From contig NZ_CANMFD010000002.1 of assembly GCF_947496995.1 (NCBI RefSeq), forward strand, positions 1 through 64,000: a DNA stretch of 64,000 bases, given 5' to 3'. Of this stretch, positions 29,494 through 37,703 are shown piece after piece (positions within the stretch are counted from its first letter, which is position 1; each line of letters begins with the position of its first letter). The notes below the pieces were generated by a model that was not told the origin of the DNA, did no database searches, and saw only the letters and a program-made list of their open reading frames with translations. The translations under genes were made by a program, and so were the position numbers. The DNA is from an uncultured Roseibium sp. (GTDB lineage: Bacteria > Pseudomonadota > Alphaproteobacteria > Rhizobiales > Stappiaceae).

Positions 29494-30378
29494 ATGCAGA
29501 GCCATGACTGGAACGACCTGAAATATCTGCTGGCCCTCCACCGCAGCGGGAAGCTCAGGGAGGCGGGCCTTGCGACCGGTGTGAGCGAGACGACGATTGC
29601 CCGGCGTCTCCGGCGTATCGAAGATGCGCTTGGTGTCATACTCTTCGTGCGCAGTGCGGCCGGTCTTTATGAACCGACGGATGCCGGCATTGAACTCATC
29701 GCCCATGCCGAGACGGTCGAACGGGAACATATCGCGATCCAGGAGAAACTCGGCGGAATTTCGGGAACTGTGAGCGGTGTCGTGCGCATCAGTTCGGTGC
29801 CGATCATCGTCAACCGTGTCCTGGTTCACGCTCTGGCAAGCCTGACCGACAGGCACCCGCAACTGGCCGTCGAACTGGTGCCGTCCGCAGGCAATCTCGA
29901 TCTTTCCAGGAGGGAGGCCGATCTGGCTGTGCGCTTTGCCAGACCGGCGCAGGGTGGCCTGCGTATTCGGGCGCAGAAACTCGCGGAACTGGCGTTTGGA
30001 GTATACGGCCCGCCACCGGCGGAAGCGGAGCACCCGGAGACACTGCCCTGGATCGGTTATGATGAGGCGCATTCGGGTCTGCCACAGGCGCGATGGATCG
30101 AAGCGGAACTGAACCGCCAAGGCGCCCCGCGTGCATCGCTGAGAGTGACCGATGCCGAAACCGCTCTGGAAGCCGCCGCCGCCGGACTTGGCAGGACGAT
30201 CCTGCCGAGGCTGGTTGCCGACAGGGACAAGCGTCTGTCGAGGCTTCCCGCCGGTGACGGCACCAGCCTGCCGGTCAGGGACGTCTGGCTTTTGTCCCAT
30301 GTTGACCAGAGCGCTCGGGTGTCGGTGGCAGTCGTAAAGGATTGGCTGGCGGGGATAGCATGGGGCAGTGACGGCTGA
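29494..30378 (+). CDS. LysR-family transcriptional regulator
   Basis: A 294-aa regulator with an N-terminal winged helix (residues ~5-62; recognition segment GVSETTIARRLRRIEDALGV) and a periplasmic-binding-like effector domain (~90-290) containing GVVRISSVPIIVNRVLV and a late ALEAAAAGLGRTILPRLVAD. LysR proteins usually act on the divergent neighbour, here the YCII gene. The effector is unknown. Its start appears leaderless. Confidence 0.9.
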   Translation: MQSHDWNDLKYLLALHRSGKLREAGLATGVSETTIARRLRRIEDALGVILFVRSAAGLYEPTDAGIELIAHAETVEREHIAIQEKLGGISGTVSGVVRISSVPIIVNRVLVHALASLTDRHPQLAVELVPSAGNLDLSRREADLAVRFARPAQGGLRIRAQKLAELAFGVYGPPPAEAEHPETLPWIGYDEAHSGLPQARWIEAELNRQGAPRASLRVTDAETALEAAAAGLGRTILPRLVADRDKRLSRLPAGDGTSLPVRDVWLLSHVDQSARVSVAVVKDWLAGIAWGSDG

Positions 30379-30619
30379 GAGGGGGATTCGATCAGGCGGT
30401 GGCCGGGAGTTTCTAGACGACAAGCGCCACAGTCACACGGGGCCGACATCCGCCACAAGGATGAGGTTGCGGTTCCAATCTTCTGAAAAATCTGCGTCCA
30501 AAGCTGGACGTGAAATTTCCAATGCACTTCTCGGCAGCGGCCACGCGCGGCATTTGGGTCGAATGCCTTCGGTACCTTGGGAGCGGAACTAGGCTGTTGA
30601 GCGTGCTGCAGCCGCAAAT
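30379..30619. other. Convergent gap between the LysR and MFS genes
   Basis: About 240 bases with no gene I can support. Short frames here lack domains and start sites. No clear bidirectional terminator is visible. Confidence 0.3.
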
Positions 30620-32236
30620 CTACGCCTGCGAAAGCGCTGGCGAGGCCTTTCGCGGCTGCAAGAGATGCCGCACGACCGGAGGCGTGTCTCCCAGCTGGAA
30701 GCTGTGGAGAGTCTCCTGGTCCAGCTGATCGCAATGGGTCGCACGGGCATGCTGGCGCTGATGCTCTACCCAACTCTCGACGACAAAAGCTTCGATCACG
30801 CGGCCGGGTTCTGCCACATCCTCCCAGACATTCCAGCGGATTGCTCCGTCCCTGTAGCGAGTGGTTTTGAATTTACGCAGCGCGGCAACGAATTCGCCAA
30901 GCCGGTCGGGATCGACATGGTATTCAATCTCGATCAGGACAGGGCCGCGATCATCTTCAAACGGAACGGCGACAACAGGCTCGGCCCAATGGTTCGAGGG
31001 AGCCAGATCGATGGTGGAATCTTTCGGCAGACGCCAGCGTCTTGCCAGCAGAAGCGAAGCCAGCAATCCGATCGCCGCAACGTTCAGCGCCGTATCCACG
31101 GTTGCCTGGGTGGCGATTATCCCCCAAAGGATGCTTCCGCCGGTCATGGCACCTTGAAACACCACCAGATAGACGGCAAGGGCCCGCGCCTTGACCCACC
31201 CGGGTGAGGCCATTTGCGCGGCGACATTGAGGGAAGTCAGCATTCCGATCCAGGCAAGCCCCGCGAAGAACAGGGTCGCCCCCGCAATCCAGACATTGGG
31301 AACCTGGGCAAGCGCGAGTGTCGCCAAAGCGAAAAGCAGTGTCGCCCACACGGAAATCGTGTTGCTCGGCACCTTCTTGCGCAGATGCTTCAGAAGCAGT
31401 GCGCCTAATACGGCTCCCAAACCCATACAGCCAAGCAGGGCGCCGTATCCGGCTGCCTCAAGCTCCAACGCGCGCCGTCCAACCAGGGGCAACATTGCCC
31501 AGAGCGCGCTGGCGAACAGGAAGAAGCCCACGGAGCGCAGCAGCACCAGTCTCAATGCCGGTGAGTGCCGCGTGTAGCGGTAGCCTGCTCGCAGGGCACC
31601 GAAGAAGTGTTCGGGCGGCAGGCTCTGGATGGTTGCCGGACGTTTCCAGAAAAAAAGGACACCTAAAACCGCCATTACGGAGAGGGCGTTCAAGGCGAAG
31701 ACGGCCGGTGTCCCTGCGATGGCTATAATCACACCGCCAAGCGCCGGACCGATGGCGCGTGAAATATTCACTCCGAGCGAGTTCAGCGCGACCGCGTCCG
31801 GCAACGTCTGTTTGTCGACCAGCTCCGGCACTATGGCCTGAAAGACCGGCGCGCTGAGCGCCGCGGAGACGCCGAGGAGGAAGGTCACGCCCAAAAGCAC
31901 CCAGGGTGTCGTGAACTCCAGCAGTGTCAGGATGGACAGTGTTGCCGCTGCCGCGAGGCCGAGCGTCTGGGTCGCGAGCAACATCCTGCGGCGATCAATG
32001 ATATCGGCCATCGCGCCGGCCGGCAGCGCCAGAAGAAACATCGGCAGTGTCGTTGCAGCCTGGACCAGGGCAACCAGCATCGGGCTCGTCGAGAGCGAGG
32101 TCATCAGCCAGGCGGAACCTACATCGCTCATCCAGGTGCCGACGTTCGAAACAATGGTGGCGATCCAGAGGGCGCGGAACACCGTGAAACTCAGGGGACC
32201 GGAACCTCCGTCGGGTTTCGCAGTGGCTTCGGTCAT
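30620..32236 (-). CDS. MFS_3-type exporter with C-terminal ABM-like domain
   Basis: A 538-aa protein. Residues ~15-400 form about twelve membrane helices of the MFS_3/EntS class (FRALWIATIVSNVGTWMSDVGSAWLM, then GAMADIIDRRRML and a conserved VPELVDKQTLPDAVALNS). Residues ~425-515 form a soluble alpha/beta domain (VLIEIEYHVDPDRLGEFVAAL, then YRDGAIRWNVWEDV and FVVESWVEHQRQHAR) resembling antibiotic-biosynthesis-monooxygenase barrels. This fusion is known in the family. The substrate is unknown. AAGGAAACAAG precedes the ATG. It lies 106 bases after the amidohydrolase gene, and co-expression is likely. Confidence 0.88.
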   Translation of the reverse strand: MTEATAKPDGGSGPLSFTVFRALWIATIVSNVGTWMSDVGSAWLMTSLSTSPMLVALVQAATTLPMFLLALPAGAMADIIDRRRMLLATQTLGLAAAATLSILTLLEFTTPWVLLGVTFLLGVSAALSAPVFQAIVPELVDKQTLPDAVALNSLGVNISRAIGPALGGVIIAIAGTPAVFALNALSVMAVLGVLFFWKRPATIQSLPPEHFFGALRAGYRYTRHSPALRLVLLRSVGFFLFASALWAMLPLVGRRALELEAAGYGALLGCMGLGAVLGALLLKHLRKKVPSNTISVWATLLFALATLALAQVPNVWIAGATLFFAGLAWIGMLTSLNVAAQMASPGWVKARALAVYLVVFQGAMTGGSILWGIIATQATVDTALNVAAIGLLASLLLARRWRLPKDSTIDLAPSNHWAEPVVAVPFEDDRGPVLIEIEYHVDPDRLGEFVAALRKFKTTRYRDGAIRWNVWEDVAEPGRVIEAFVVESWVEHQRQHARATHCDQLDQETLHSFQLGDTPPVVRHLLQPRKASPALSQA

Positions 32237-32342
32237 CTTGTTTCCTTGTCGCCGGCAGAATGGCGTTCATTGGCCGTTCGGATCGGGTAGTGGACGTGAA
32301 CGCCCGCAGATCGAGTTCATGTCATTTCAGGGCAAAGTCGGC

Positions 32343-34193
32343 TCAGACCGCCCAGCAACCACACCCGAAAGTGCCCCAGAAGGTGCGGGCATCGGATGCC
32401 GGCACACTGGCGCCGAGCGCGGCTGCGTGATTGTGTCCATGGACCACGCAGTCGTTGGCGCAGCCGCAATGAACAGCCAGTTTCGCCCGGGATTCGGGGG
32501 ACGTGTGATAACCGCTGAACGTCGCGATCGGTGACCAGTCCGGCATCGGTGCGGGCAGGGCGGGGGCCAGCGGCGCGAAAGTGCCGTCACCGTGCACCAC
32601 CTTGCCGCCCAGCACCGTAAGGACCGAGCGCAGATGAACTATCTCGCTTTCTGGTACGGAGAAGTAGTCGTCGGACAGGAGGGCGAGGTCTGCGAGCTGA
32701 CCTATCTTTATCTGCCCTTTTTTGCCTTCCTCGTTGGAGAACCAGGTGTTGGCTTCGGTCCACAGTCTTAGCGCCGTCTCACGGTCGAGCCGGTTTGCCG
32801 GCGGATAGAGACGGGTGCCGCCCAGCGTCTGTGAGGTCACAAGCCAGGAGAGCGAAACCCAGGGGTTGTAACTTGCCACACGCGTGGCATCAGTTCCCGC
32901 GCCGAGTGGCACACCCGCTTCCATTATCCGCTTGATCGGCGGCGTGTTTTCCGCCGCTTTCGCACCATACCGGTCGATGAAGTATTCGCCCTGGTACATG
33001 ATGCGATGTTGCACGGCGATGCCGCCACCGAGTGCGGCGATCCGGTCGATGCTCTTTTCGCTAATCGTTTCGGCGTGATCGAAGAACCAGTTGATGCCTT
33101 GAAGCGGGATATCCCGGTTCACTTTTTCATAGACATCGAGGGCGCGCGAGATGGTCTCATCGTAAGTCGCGTGCAAACGCCATGGCCAGCGGTGTTCGGC
33201 CAGCAGCCGGATGACCGGTTCGAGGTCGGTTTCCATGTTCGGCGGCATTTCCGGTTGCGCGACCCGGAAGTCCTCAAAATCGGCGGCTGAATAGACCAGC
33301 ATTTCGCCCGCGCCGTTGTGGCGGTAGGTGTCGTCGCCCTGGCCGGGGGAGACCTGTTTCACCCAGGAGGAGAAGTCGTCCATTTCCTCTTTCGGCTTTT
33401 GGGTGAAGAGATTGTAGCTGATCCGGACCGTCAACTGATCGTCGGCATGCAGCTTCTCGATGATCTCGTAATCGTCGGGATAATTCTGAAAGCCACCGCC
33501 TGCGTCGATCACGGAAGTGATGCCGAGGCTGTTCAACTCGCGCATGAAATGCCGGGAAGAGTTCAGTGCATAATCAGGATCGAGCTTCGGTCCCTTGGCC
33601 AGTGTCGAATAAAGGATCGTCGCGTTCGGCTGCGCCAGCAACAAACCGGTCGGGTTGCCTTTCGCGTCCCGGATGATTTCGCCGCCCGGCGGGTTGGGTG
33701 TGTCCCTGGTGTAGCCCACGACACGCAGCGCGGCGGCGTTGAGCAGCGCACGGTCATAAAGATGCAGGATGAAGACCGGTGTGTCGGGTGCGACAATGTT
33801 CAGTTCGTCCAGGGTCGGCAGGCGCTTTTCGGCGAACTGATGCTCGGTGAAACCGCCGACCACCCGGACCCATTGCGGCGCGGGGGTACGGCTTACCTGG
33901 GTCTTGAGCATGGCCATCGCCTCGGAAAGGCTCGGTACCCCGTCCCAGCGGAGTTCCATATTGTAGTTCAGACCGCCACGGATCACGTGGGTATGGCTAT
34001 CGATCAGACCCGGAATGAGACGGCGGCCAGCAGCATCGATCACTGTCGCGTCGGGCGCTGCTGCGCGGGCTTCTGCCTCGGAGCCGACCGCGAGAAATTT
34101 TCCACCGCGAATGGTCACCGCTTCGGCGACCGGATTCTGCTTGTCCAGCGTCGTGACCTTGGCATTGACTATGATCAGATCTTGTTCCGACAT
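32343..34193 (-). CDS. YtcJ-like amidohydrolase with Cys-rich C-terminal tail
   Basis: A 616-aa metal-dependent hydrolase (Amidohydro_3). The HxH metal pair is H67 and H69 in GLIDSHTHV. Later His are in NWFFDHAET and VQHRIMY, and an Asp in GAGTDATRV. An N-terminal beta-sandwich piece (LIIVNAKVTTLD) closes on the C-terminal GQLADLALLSDD. The last ~45 residues are unusual, with CGCANDC, HGHNH and FGCGCW. I chose the ATG at 34193, behind AAGGAG. The frame open to 34343 is not family-like. The substrate is unknown. Confidence 0.88.
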   Translation of the reverse strand: MSEQDLIIVNAKVTTLDKQNPVAEAVTIRGGKFLAVGSEAEARAAAPDATVIDAAGRRLIPGLIDSHTHVIRGGLNYNMELRWDGVPSLSEAMAMLKTQVSRTPAPQWVRVVGGFTEHQFAEKRLPTLDELNIVAPDTPVFILHLYDRALLNAAALRVVGYTRDTPNPPGGEIIRDAKGNPTGLLLAQPNATILYSTLAKGPKLDPDYALNSSRHFMRELNSLGITSVIDAGGGFQNYPDDYEIIEKLHADDQLTVRISYNLFTQKPKEEMDDFSSWVKQVSPGQGDDTYRHNGAGEMLVYSAADFEDFRVAQPEMPPNMETDLEPVIRLLAEHRWPWRLHATYDETISRALDVYEKVNRDIPLQGINWFFDHAETISEKSIDRIAALGGGIAVQHRIMYQGEYFIDRYGAKAAENTPPIKRIMEAGVPLGAGTDATRVASYNPWVSLSWLVTSQTLGGTRLYPPANRLDRETALRLWTEANTWFSNEEGKKGQIKIGQLADLALLSDDYFSVPESEIVHLRSVLTVLGGKVVHGDGTFAPLAPALPAPMPDWSPIATFSGYHTSPESRAKLAVHCGCANDCVVHGHNHAAALGASVPASDARTFWGTFGCGCWAV

Positions 34194-34413
34194 CGGGATC
34201 TCCTTCGCGGGTCCGTATGTTGAATTTCGCCGCGGAGCCCGTAGCTCGCAGCCGCGATTGCTTGTTTGGAGGTTTTTCCGCATCAACCTGGCTTGCACAG
34301 CGAGCGGAAACAGCCGGGATATGTCGAGTTCAGTGCCAGGCACCCGCTCATCCAGGCCGTACAGTCAGGCCAAGTCGATCCATCGGCATCTCCGGGTGAG
34401 GATCACGGAAGAT

Positions 34414-34443
34414 CGATCCGGCAGCAGGGAAGCTGCCGGATCG
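34414..34443 (-). terminator. Strong 12-bp hairpin after the YcaC-like gene
   Basis: CGATCCGGCAGC (34414-34425) pairs perfectly with GCTGCCGGATCG (34432-34443) around AGGGAA, 8 bases beyond the YcaC-like gene's stop. No T-run follows on either strand. It may act as an attenuator between the upstream cluster and the amidohydrolase gene, or as a 3'-end stabiliser. Confidence 0.45.
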
Positions 34444-34451
34444 GTGTTTCT

Positions 34452-35141
34452 TCACGCCGGTTTAGGATCAAGTCGCGGCGCGGAATGTTTGGTGCGCTGA
34501 GGAGCCTTGTGAACCATGGTATAGGCGTAGTCGACGCCCATGCCGTAAGCCCCGGAATGCTCCTTTACGACGTTCAGCGTCGCGTCATAGGTTTCCTTGC
34601 GCGCCCAGTCGCGCTGCCATTCCAGCAGGACCTGCTGCCAGGTTACCGGCACAACGCCAACCTGAACCATTCGGTCCATGGCGTATTTGTGGGCATCAAC
34701 GGATGTCCCGCCCGATGCATCGGCCACCATATAGATCTCGTAATCGGTGTCCTTCAGACAGGAGAGCGCAAAAGAGAGATTGCACACTTCGGTCCAGAGG
34801 CCGGAGACAACGATCTTCTTGCGGCCATCGGCGGCGCCTCTGGCCAGTGCGTCACGAACCTTGCGGTCGTCCCAGGAGTTCATCGAAGTCCGTTCCAAAA
34901 GCGGGGTTTCGGGATAGACGTCGAGCAGCTCCGGATAAGTCGGACCGGAGAAACCGTCTGTTTCAACCGTGGTGATCGTTACGGGCACATTGAAGACCCT
35001 TGCGGCCTTGGCGAGTGCCACCGTGTTGTTCTTCAGCACTTGCCGATCGATTGACTGAACGCCAAAGGCCATCTGCGGCTGATGGTCAATGAAGATGACC
35101 TGGCTGTTCTGGGGGGTGAGGACGTCGAGTTTGCTGGACAT
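34452..35141 (-). CDS. YcaC-like isochorismatase-family hydrolase
   Basis: A 229-aa cysteine hydrolase of the isochorismatase superfamily, close to YcaC. The expected triad is visible: D19 in FIDHQPQM, R84 in LLERTSMNSWDD, and C120 in GLWTEVCNLSFAL. YcaC itself is structurally known but has no agreed substrate. The protein is cytosolic. A ~20-residue C-terminal tail is rich in Lys and Pro. It lies 39 bases after the XapX gene on the same strand. Confidence 0.9.
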   Translation of the reverse strand: MSSKLDVLTPQNSQVIFIDHQPQMAFGVQSIDRQVLKNNTVALAKAARVFNVPVTITTVETDGFSGPTYPELLDVYPETPLLERTSMNSWDDRKVRDALARGAADGRKKIVVSGLWTEVCNLSFALSCLKDTDYEIYMVADASGGTSVDAHKYAMDRMVQVGVVPVTWQQVLLEWQRDWARKETYDATLNVVKEHSGAYGMGVDYAYTMVHKAPQRTKHSAPRLDPKPA

Positions 35142-35180
35142 GGACTGGCTCCAGATGTCGGGTTGAGAGGGGGAAAGGGT

Positions 35181-35432
35181 TCAGGTGGCGTCGCGGTTCT
35201 TCGCGTCATCCTCGGAAGCACTGTGTGCGAAGGATTTTTCATGCAGGCAGGACTGCACAAAATTCGTCTGGCCTTTCAGCCATTGCACCCCGGCTTCACC
35301 GGCGAGCATGCCGAGAAGTCCGAGGAGGGCGATGATCGGCGGAGCAGGAGATTTGACGGCCAGAAAACCGTAGATCACGCCGACACCCAAACCGATGCCA
35401 AGCGAGAGCAGATAGGGCTGAAACTGACTCAT
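35181..35432 (-). CDS. XapX (DUF1427) small membrane protein
   Basis: An 83-aa protein with two hydrophobic segments: LLSLGIGLGVGVIYGFLAV (residues ~7-26) and PPIIALLGLLGMLAGEAG (~30-48), the XapX-domain pattern. The rest is a hydrophilic tail. Function is unknown; the domain often accompanies hydrolase genes. CAGGAGCTCTGC precedes the ATG at 35432. The frame extends upstream to 35474 but without a better start. Confidence 0.85.
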   Translation of the reverse strand: MSQFQPYLLSLGIGLGVGVIYGFLAVKSPAPPIIALLGLLGMLAGEAGVQWLKGQTNFVQSCLHEKSFAHSASEDDAKNRDAT

Positions 35433-35523
35433 GCAGAGCTCCTGTTGAACGGGCGCCCTCTGGAACGCACGCAAGTACTCGGTTAAGCGGGCAGGGCCGA
35501 AGGCCCTGCCACGCAGATACCCG

Positions 35524-36510
35524 TCATCCGGCGACGAAGTTCAGAAGGTCGGCGTTCAGTACCTCGGCGTTTACCGTCAACATGCCGTGGGAATAGCCGG
35601 GATAGGTCTTCAGGGTTCCATTCGGCAGCAGCTTGACGGACTTCAAGGCCGCTGCAGCGATCGGAACAACCTGGTCATCCTCGCCATGCAGGACGAGGGT
35701 CGGTACGGTAATCGCCTTGAGGTCCTCGGTCTGGTCGGTTTCCGAGAAGGCCTTGATGCCGTCGTAATGCGCCTTGGCGCTGCCCATCATGCCCTGCCGC
35801 CACCAGTTCTGGATCACGCCTTCATGGACCGTCGCGCCGTCGCGGTTGAAGCCGTAGAAAGGACCCGAAGGGACGTCGCGAAAGAACTGAGCCCGGTTGG
35901 CGGCCAGAGCGTCTCTAAAGCTGTCGAAGACTTCCAACGGCGTGCCTTCCGGATTGCTTTCCGTTTTCAGCATCAGCGGCGGTATGGCGGCAACGAGAAC
36001 GGCTTTTGCCACCCGGCCGGAAGGCTCACCGTGCCTGGCGACGTAGCGGGCGACCTCACCGCCACCGGTGGAATGGCCGATGTGTACAGCGTTGCGAAGA
36101 TCCAACGCTTCGGCGACGGCAAATGCGTCGGCGGCGTAGTGATCGATGTCGTGTCCCTCGGCGACCTGCTCCGAGCGTCCGTGGCCGCGGCGGTCGTGAG
36201 CGACGACGCGATAGCCCTTCGAAAGAAAGAAGAGCATTTGCGCGTCCCAGTCGTCAGAGCTGAGTGGCCAGCCGTGATGAAAGACGATGGGTTGAGCGTC
36301 CCGGGGGCCCCAATCCTTGAAAAAGATCTGTACGTTGTCTGTGGTCGTGACAAAGCCCATGGTGATGTTTCCTTCTTGAATGTCGTTGGTAGCTGGTTCC
36401 GTGGCATGCGCCATGATCGTCGGAAAGGCGAAGCTGGCGGCGAGCGCAGAGCCCGAAATCAGGGCATCTCGCCGGTTGAGCGACAGGCCCGGGGCGATGG
36501 TTGAAATCAT
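35524..36510 (-). CDS. Alpha/beta hydrolase, haloperoxidase type, with Tat-like signal
   Basis: A 328-aa non-haem haloperoxidase-like hydrolase. The nucleophile is S147 in GHSTGGGEVARY. The acid is the Asp in LHGEDDQVVP and the base the His in GYSHGM. The N-terminus has NRRDAL at 12-17 followed by a hydrophobic stretch to ~A35, like a twin-arginine signal. Its Shine-Dalgarno is GGAG. A second in-frame ATG at 36360 (M51) also has AAGGA and would give a 278-aa cytosolic form of normal family length. The natural substrate is unknown; haloperoxidase activity is often a side reaction. Confidence 0.88.
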   Translation of the reverse strand: MISTIAPGLSLNRRDALISGSALAASFAFPTIMAHATEPATNDIQEGNITMGFVTTTDNVQIFFKDWGPRDAQPIVFHHGWPLSSDDWDAQMLFFLSKGYRVVAHDRRGHGRSEQVAEGHDIDHYAADAFAVAEALDLRNAVHIGHSTGGGEVARYVARHGEPSGRVAKAVLVAAIPPLMLKTESNPEGTPLEVFDSFRDALAANRAQFFRDVPSGPFYGFNRDGATVHEGVIQNWWRQGMMGSAKAHYDGIKAFSETDQTEDLKAITVPTLVLHGEDDQVVPIAAAALKSVKLLPNGTLKTYPGYSHGMLTVNAEVLNADLLNFVAG

Positions 36511-36553
36511 TTTGAACTCCGTGGCTTCCTGGGGCTTTGGGCACCGATAACGT

Positions 36554-36940
36554 TCATTCGGGCCCTTCAGACCCGTTGCTGATGACGGAACGAATGCATG
36601 CGAGAAGGTCGTCGGGGCTGAGAGGCTTCGAAAGATAGCAATGGACCCCAGCCTTCAGTGCGAGCTCCCGATCCCTTTCATCGACGTAGGCGGTGATGAA
36701 GATCGTCGGAATTGGGGTGCCGGTAGCTATCAGGTGATTGTAAAGCTCAGGCCCTGTCATCCTTGGCATTCGTATGTCTGCAATCAGGCAGGCTGTTCGC
36801 GAAAACTCTTCCGATTTCAGGAAATCGAACGCGTTTTCGAAGACAGCGGTCACAAGCCCAAGCGACCTGACGAGGCCGGCAACAGCCTCACGGGACGCAT
36901 CATGATCGTCGACGATGGAAATCAGAGACTTTTCAGACAT
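36554..36940 (-). CDS. Stand-alone receiver-domain response regulator
   Basis: A 128-aa protein with only a receiver domain: acidic pair D11-D12 in SIVDDHDAS, phospho-acceptor D55 in IADIRMPRMTG, and the Lys in YLSKPLSPDD. There is no output domain, so it may act by protein contact or as a phosphate sink. The ATG at 36940 starts exactly at the domain. It lies 136 bases after the FixJ-type gene and 43 bases before the hydrolase gene, so it is probably cotranscribed with the latter. Confidence 0.9.
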   Translation of the reverse strand: MSEKSLISIVDDHDASREAVAGLVRSLGLVTAVFENAFDFLKSEEFSRTACLIADIRMPRMTGPELYNHLIATGTPIPTIFITAYVDERDRELALKAGVHCYLSKPLSPDDLLACIRSVISNGSEGPE

Positions 36941-37054
36941 CACCACGATTTCCGTCAGCTCAATCAGCGGCACCGACAGGGCTTGCCGCCATGTCACACA
37001 ACACGGCAACCGCTTGGGCCAGGGAATGTTGGACGAATGGGTGGTGTGGGAACA

Positions 37055-37060
37055 ATTATA
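37055..37060 (-). promoter_or_regulatory. Possible -10 element ahead of the stand-alone receiver gene
   Basis: The minus strand reads TATAAT here, a perfect -10, in the 136-base gap between the two regulator genes. The -35 position (GCGTTA) is poor, which would fit an activator-dependent promoter. The adjacent FixJ-type regulator is the natural candidate activator. Confidence 0.35.
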
Positions 37061-37076
37061 CGGTGGTTTCGGCCGT

Positions 37077-37703
37077 CTAACGCTTTTGGGTAGCGAGAGC
37101 CAATTTGTCCGAGAAACGTACGAGGTCAGGCAACGATTTCGCTTCCATCTTGCGCATGACCTGCGCGCGATGGACCTTGACCGTGATATCGCTGAGGTCG
37201 AGTTCTGCGGCAATCTGCTTGTTCAACCAACCCGAAGCGACGAGCGGCATGACTTCGCGTTCACGCGGCGTCAGCGATTTGTAGCGTTGTCGAAGCTCCG
37301 CCAGCATCACCGCCTCTGCTTTGCGGTCCCGATCTATTTCAAGACCTCTGTGTATCGCATCGAGGAGGTCCTGATCGCGGAACGGCTTGGTGAGAAATTC
37401 GATTGCTCCGGCTTTCATCGCGGAAACGGACATGGGAACATCGCCGTGGCCGGTGATGAATATGACGGGAAAATGGACGTCAGACCTGGCCAGTTCCTGC
37501 TGAAACTCAAGCCCGCTTTGCCCCGGTAATCGGACATCAAGCACCAGGCAACCGGAGACTTCAGGCAACTCGCTGAGCATGAACTCTCGGGTCGATGCAA
37601 ACGACTGCGCGGTGTGACCGACGGAGCGTACCAGGCTCTCGATGGAAGCGCGCATTGACGGGTCGTCGTCTATGATGAAGACGAGGGACTGGTCCGTGCT
37701 CAT
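37077..37703 (-). CDS. FixJ/NarL-type response regulator
   Basis: A 208-aa regulator. The receiver domain (residues 1-~125) has acidic pair D12-D13, phospho-acceptor D56 in VLDVRLPGQSG, and the Lys in FLTKPFRD. A LuxR-type helix-turn-helix follows (LTPREREVMPLVASGWLNKQIAAELDLS, about 140-200). Its ATG shares one base with the kinase stop, so the two are translationally coupled and form one two-component system. The most likely target is the divergently unrelated but adjacent downstream gene set on the same strand. Confidence 0.93.
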   Translation of the reverse strand: MSTDQSLVFIIDDDPSMRASIESLVRSVGHTAQSFASTREFMLSELPEVSGCLVLDVRLPGQSGLEFQQELARSDVHFPVIFITGHGDVPMSVSAMKAGAIEFLTKPFRDQDLLDAIHRGLEIDRDRKAEAVMLAELRQRYKSLTPREREVMPLVASGWLNKQIAAELDLSDITVKVHRAQVMRKMEAKSLPDLVRFSDKLALATQKR

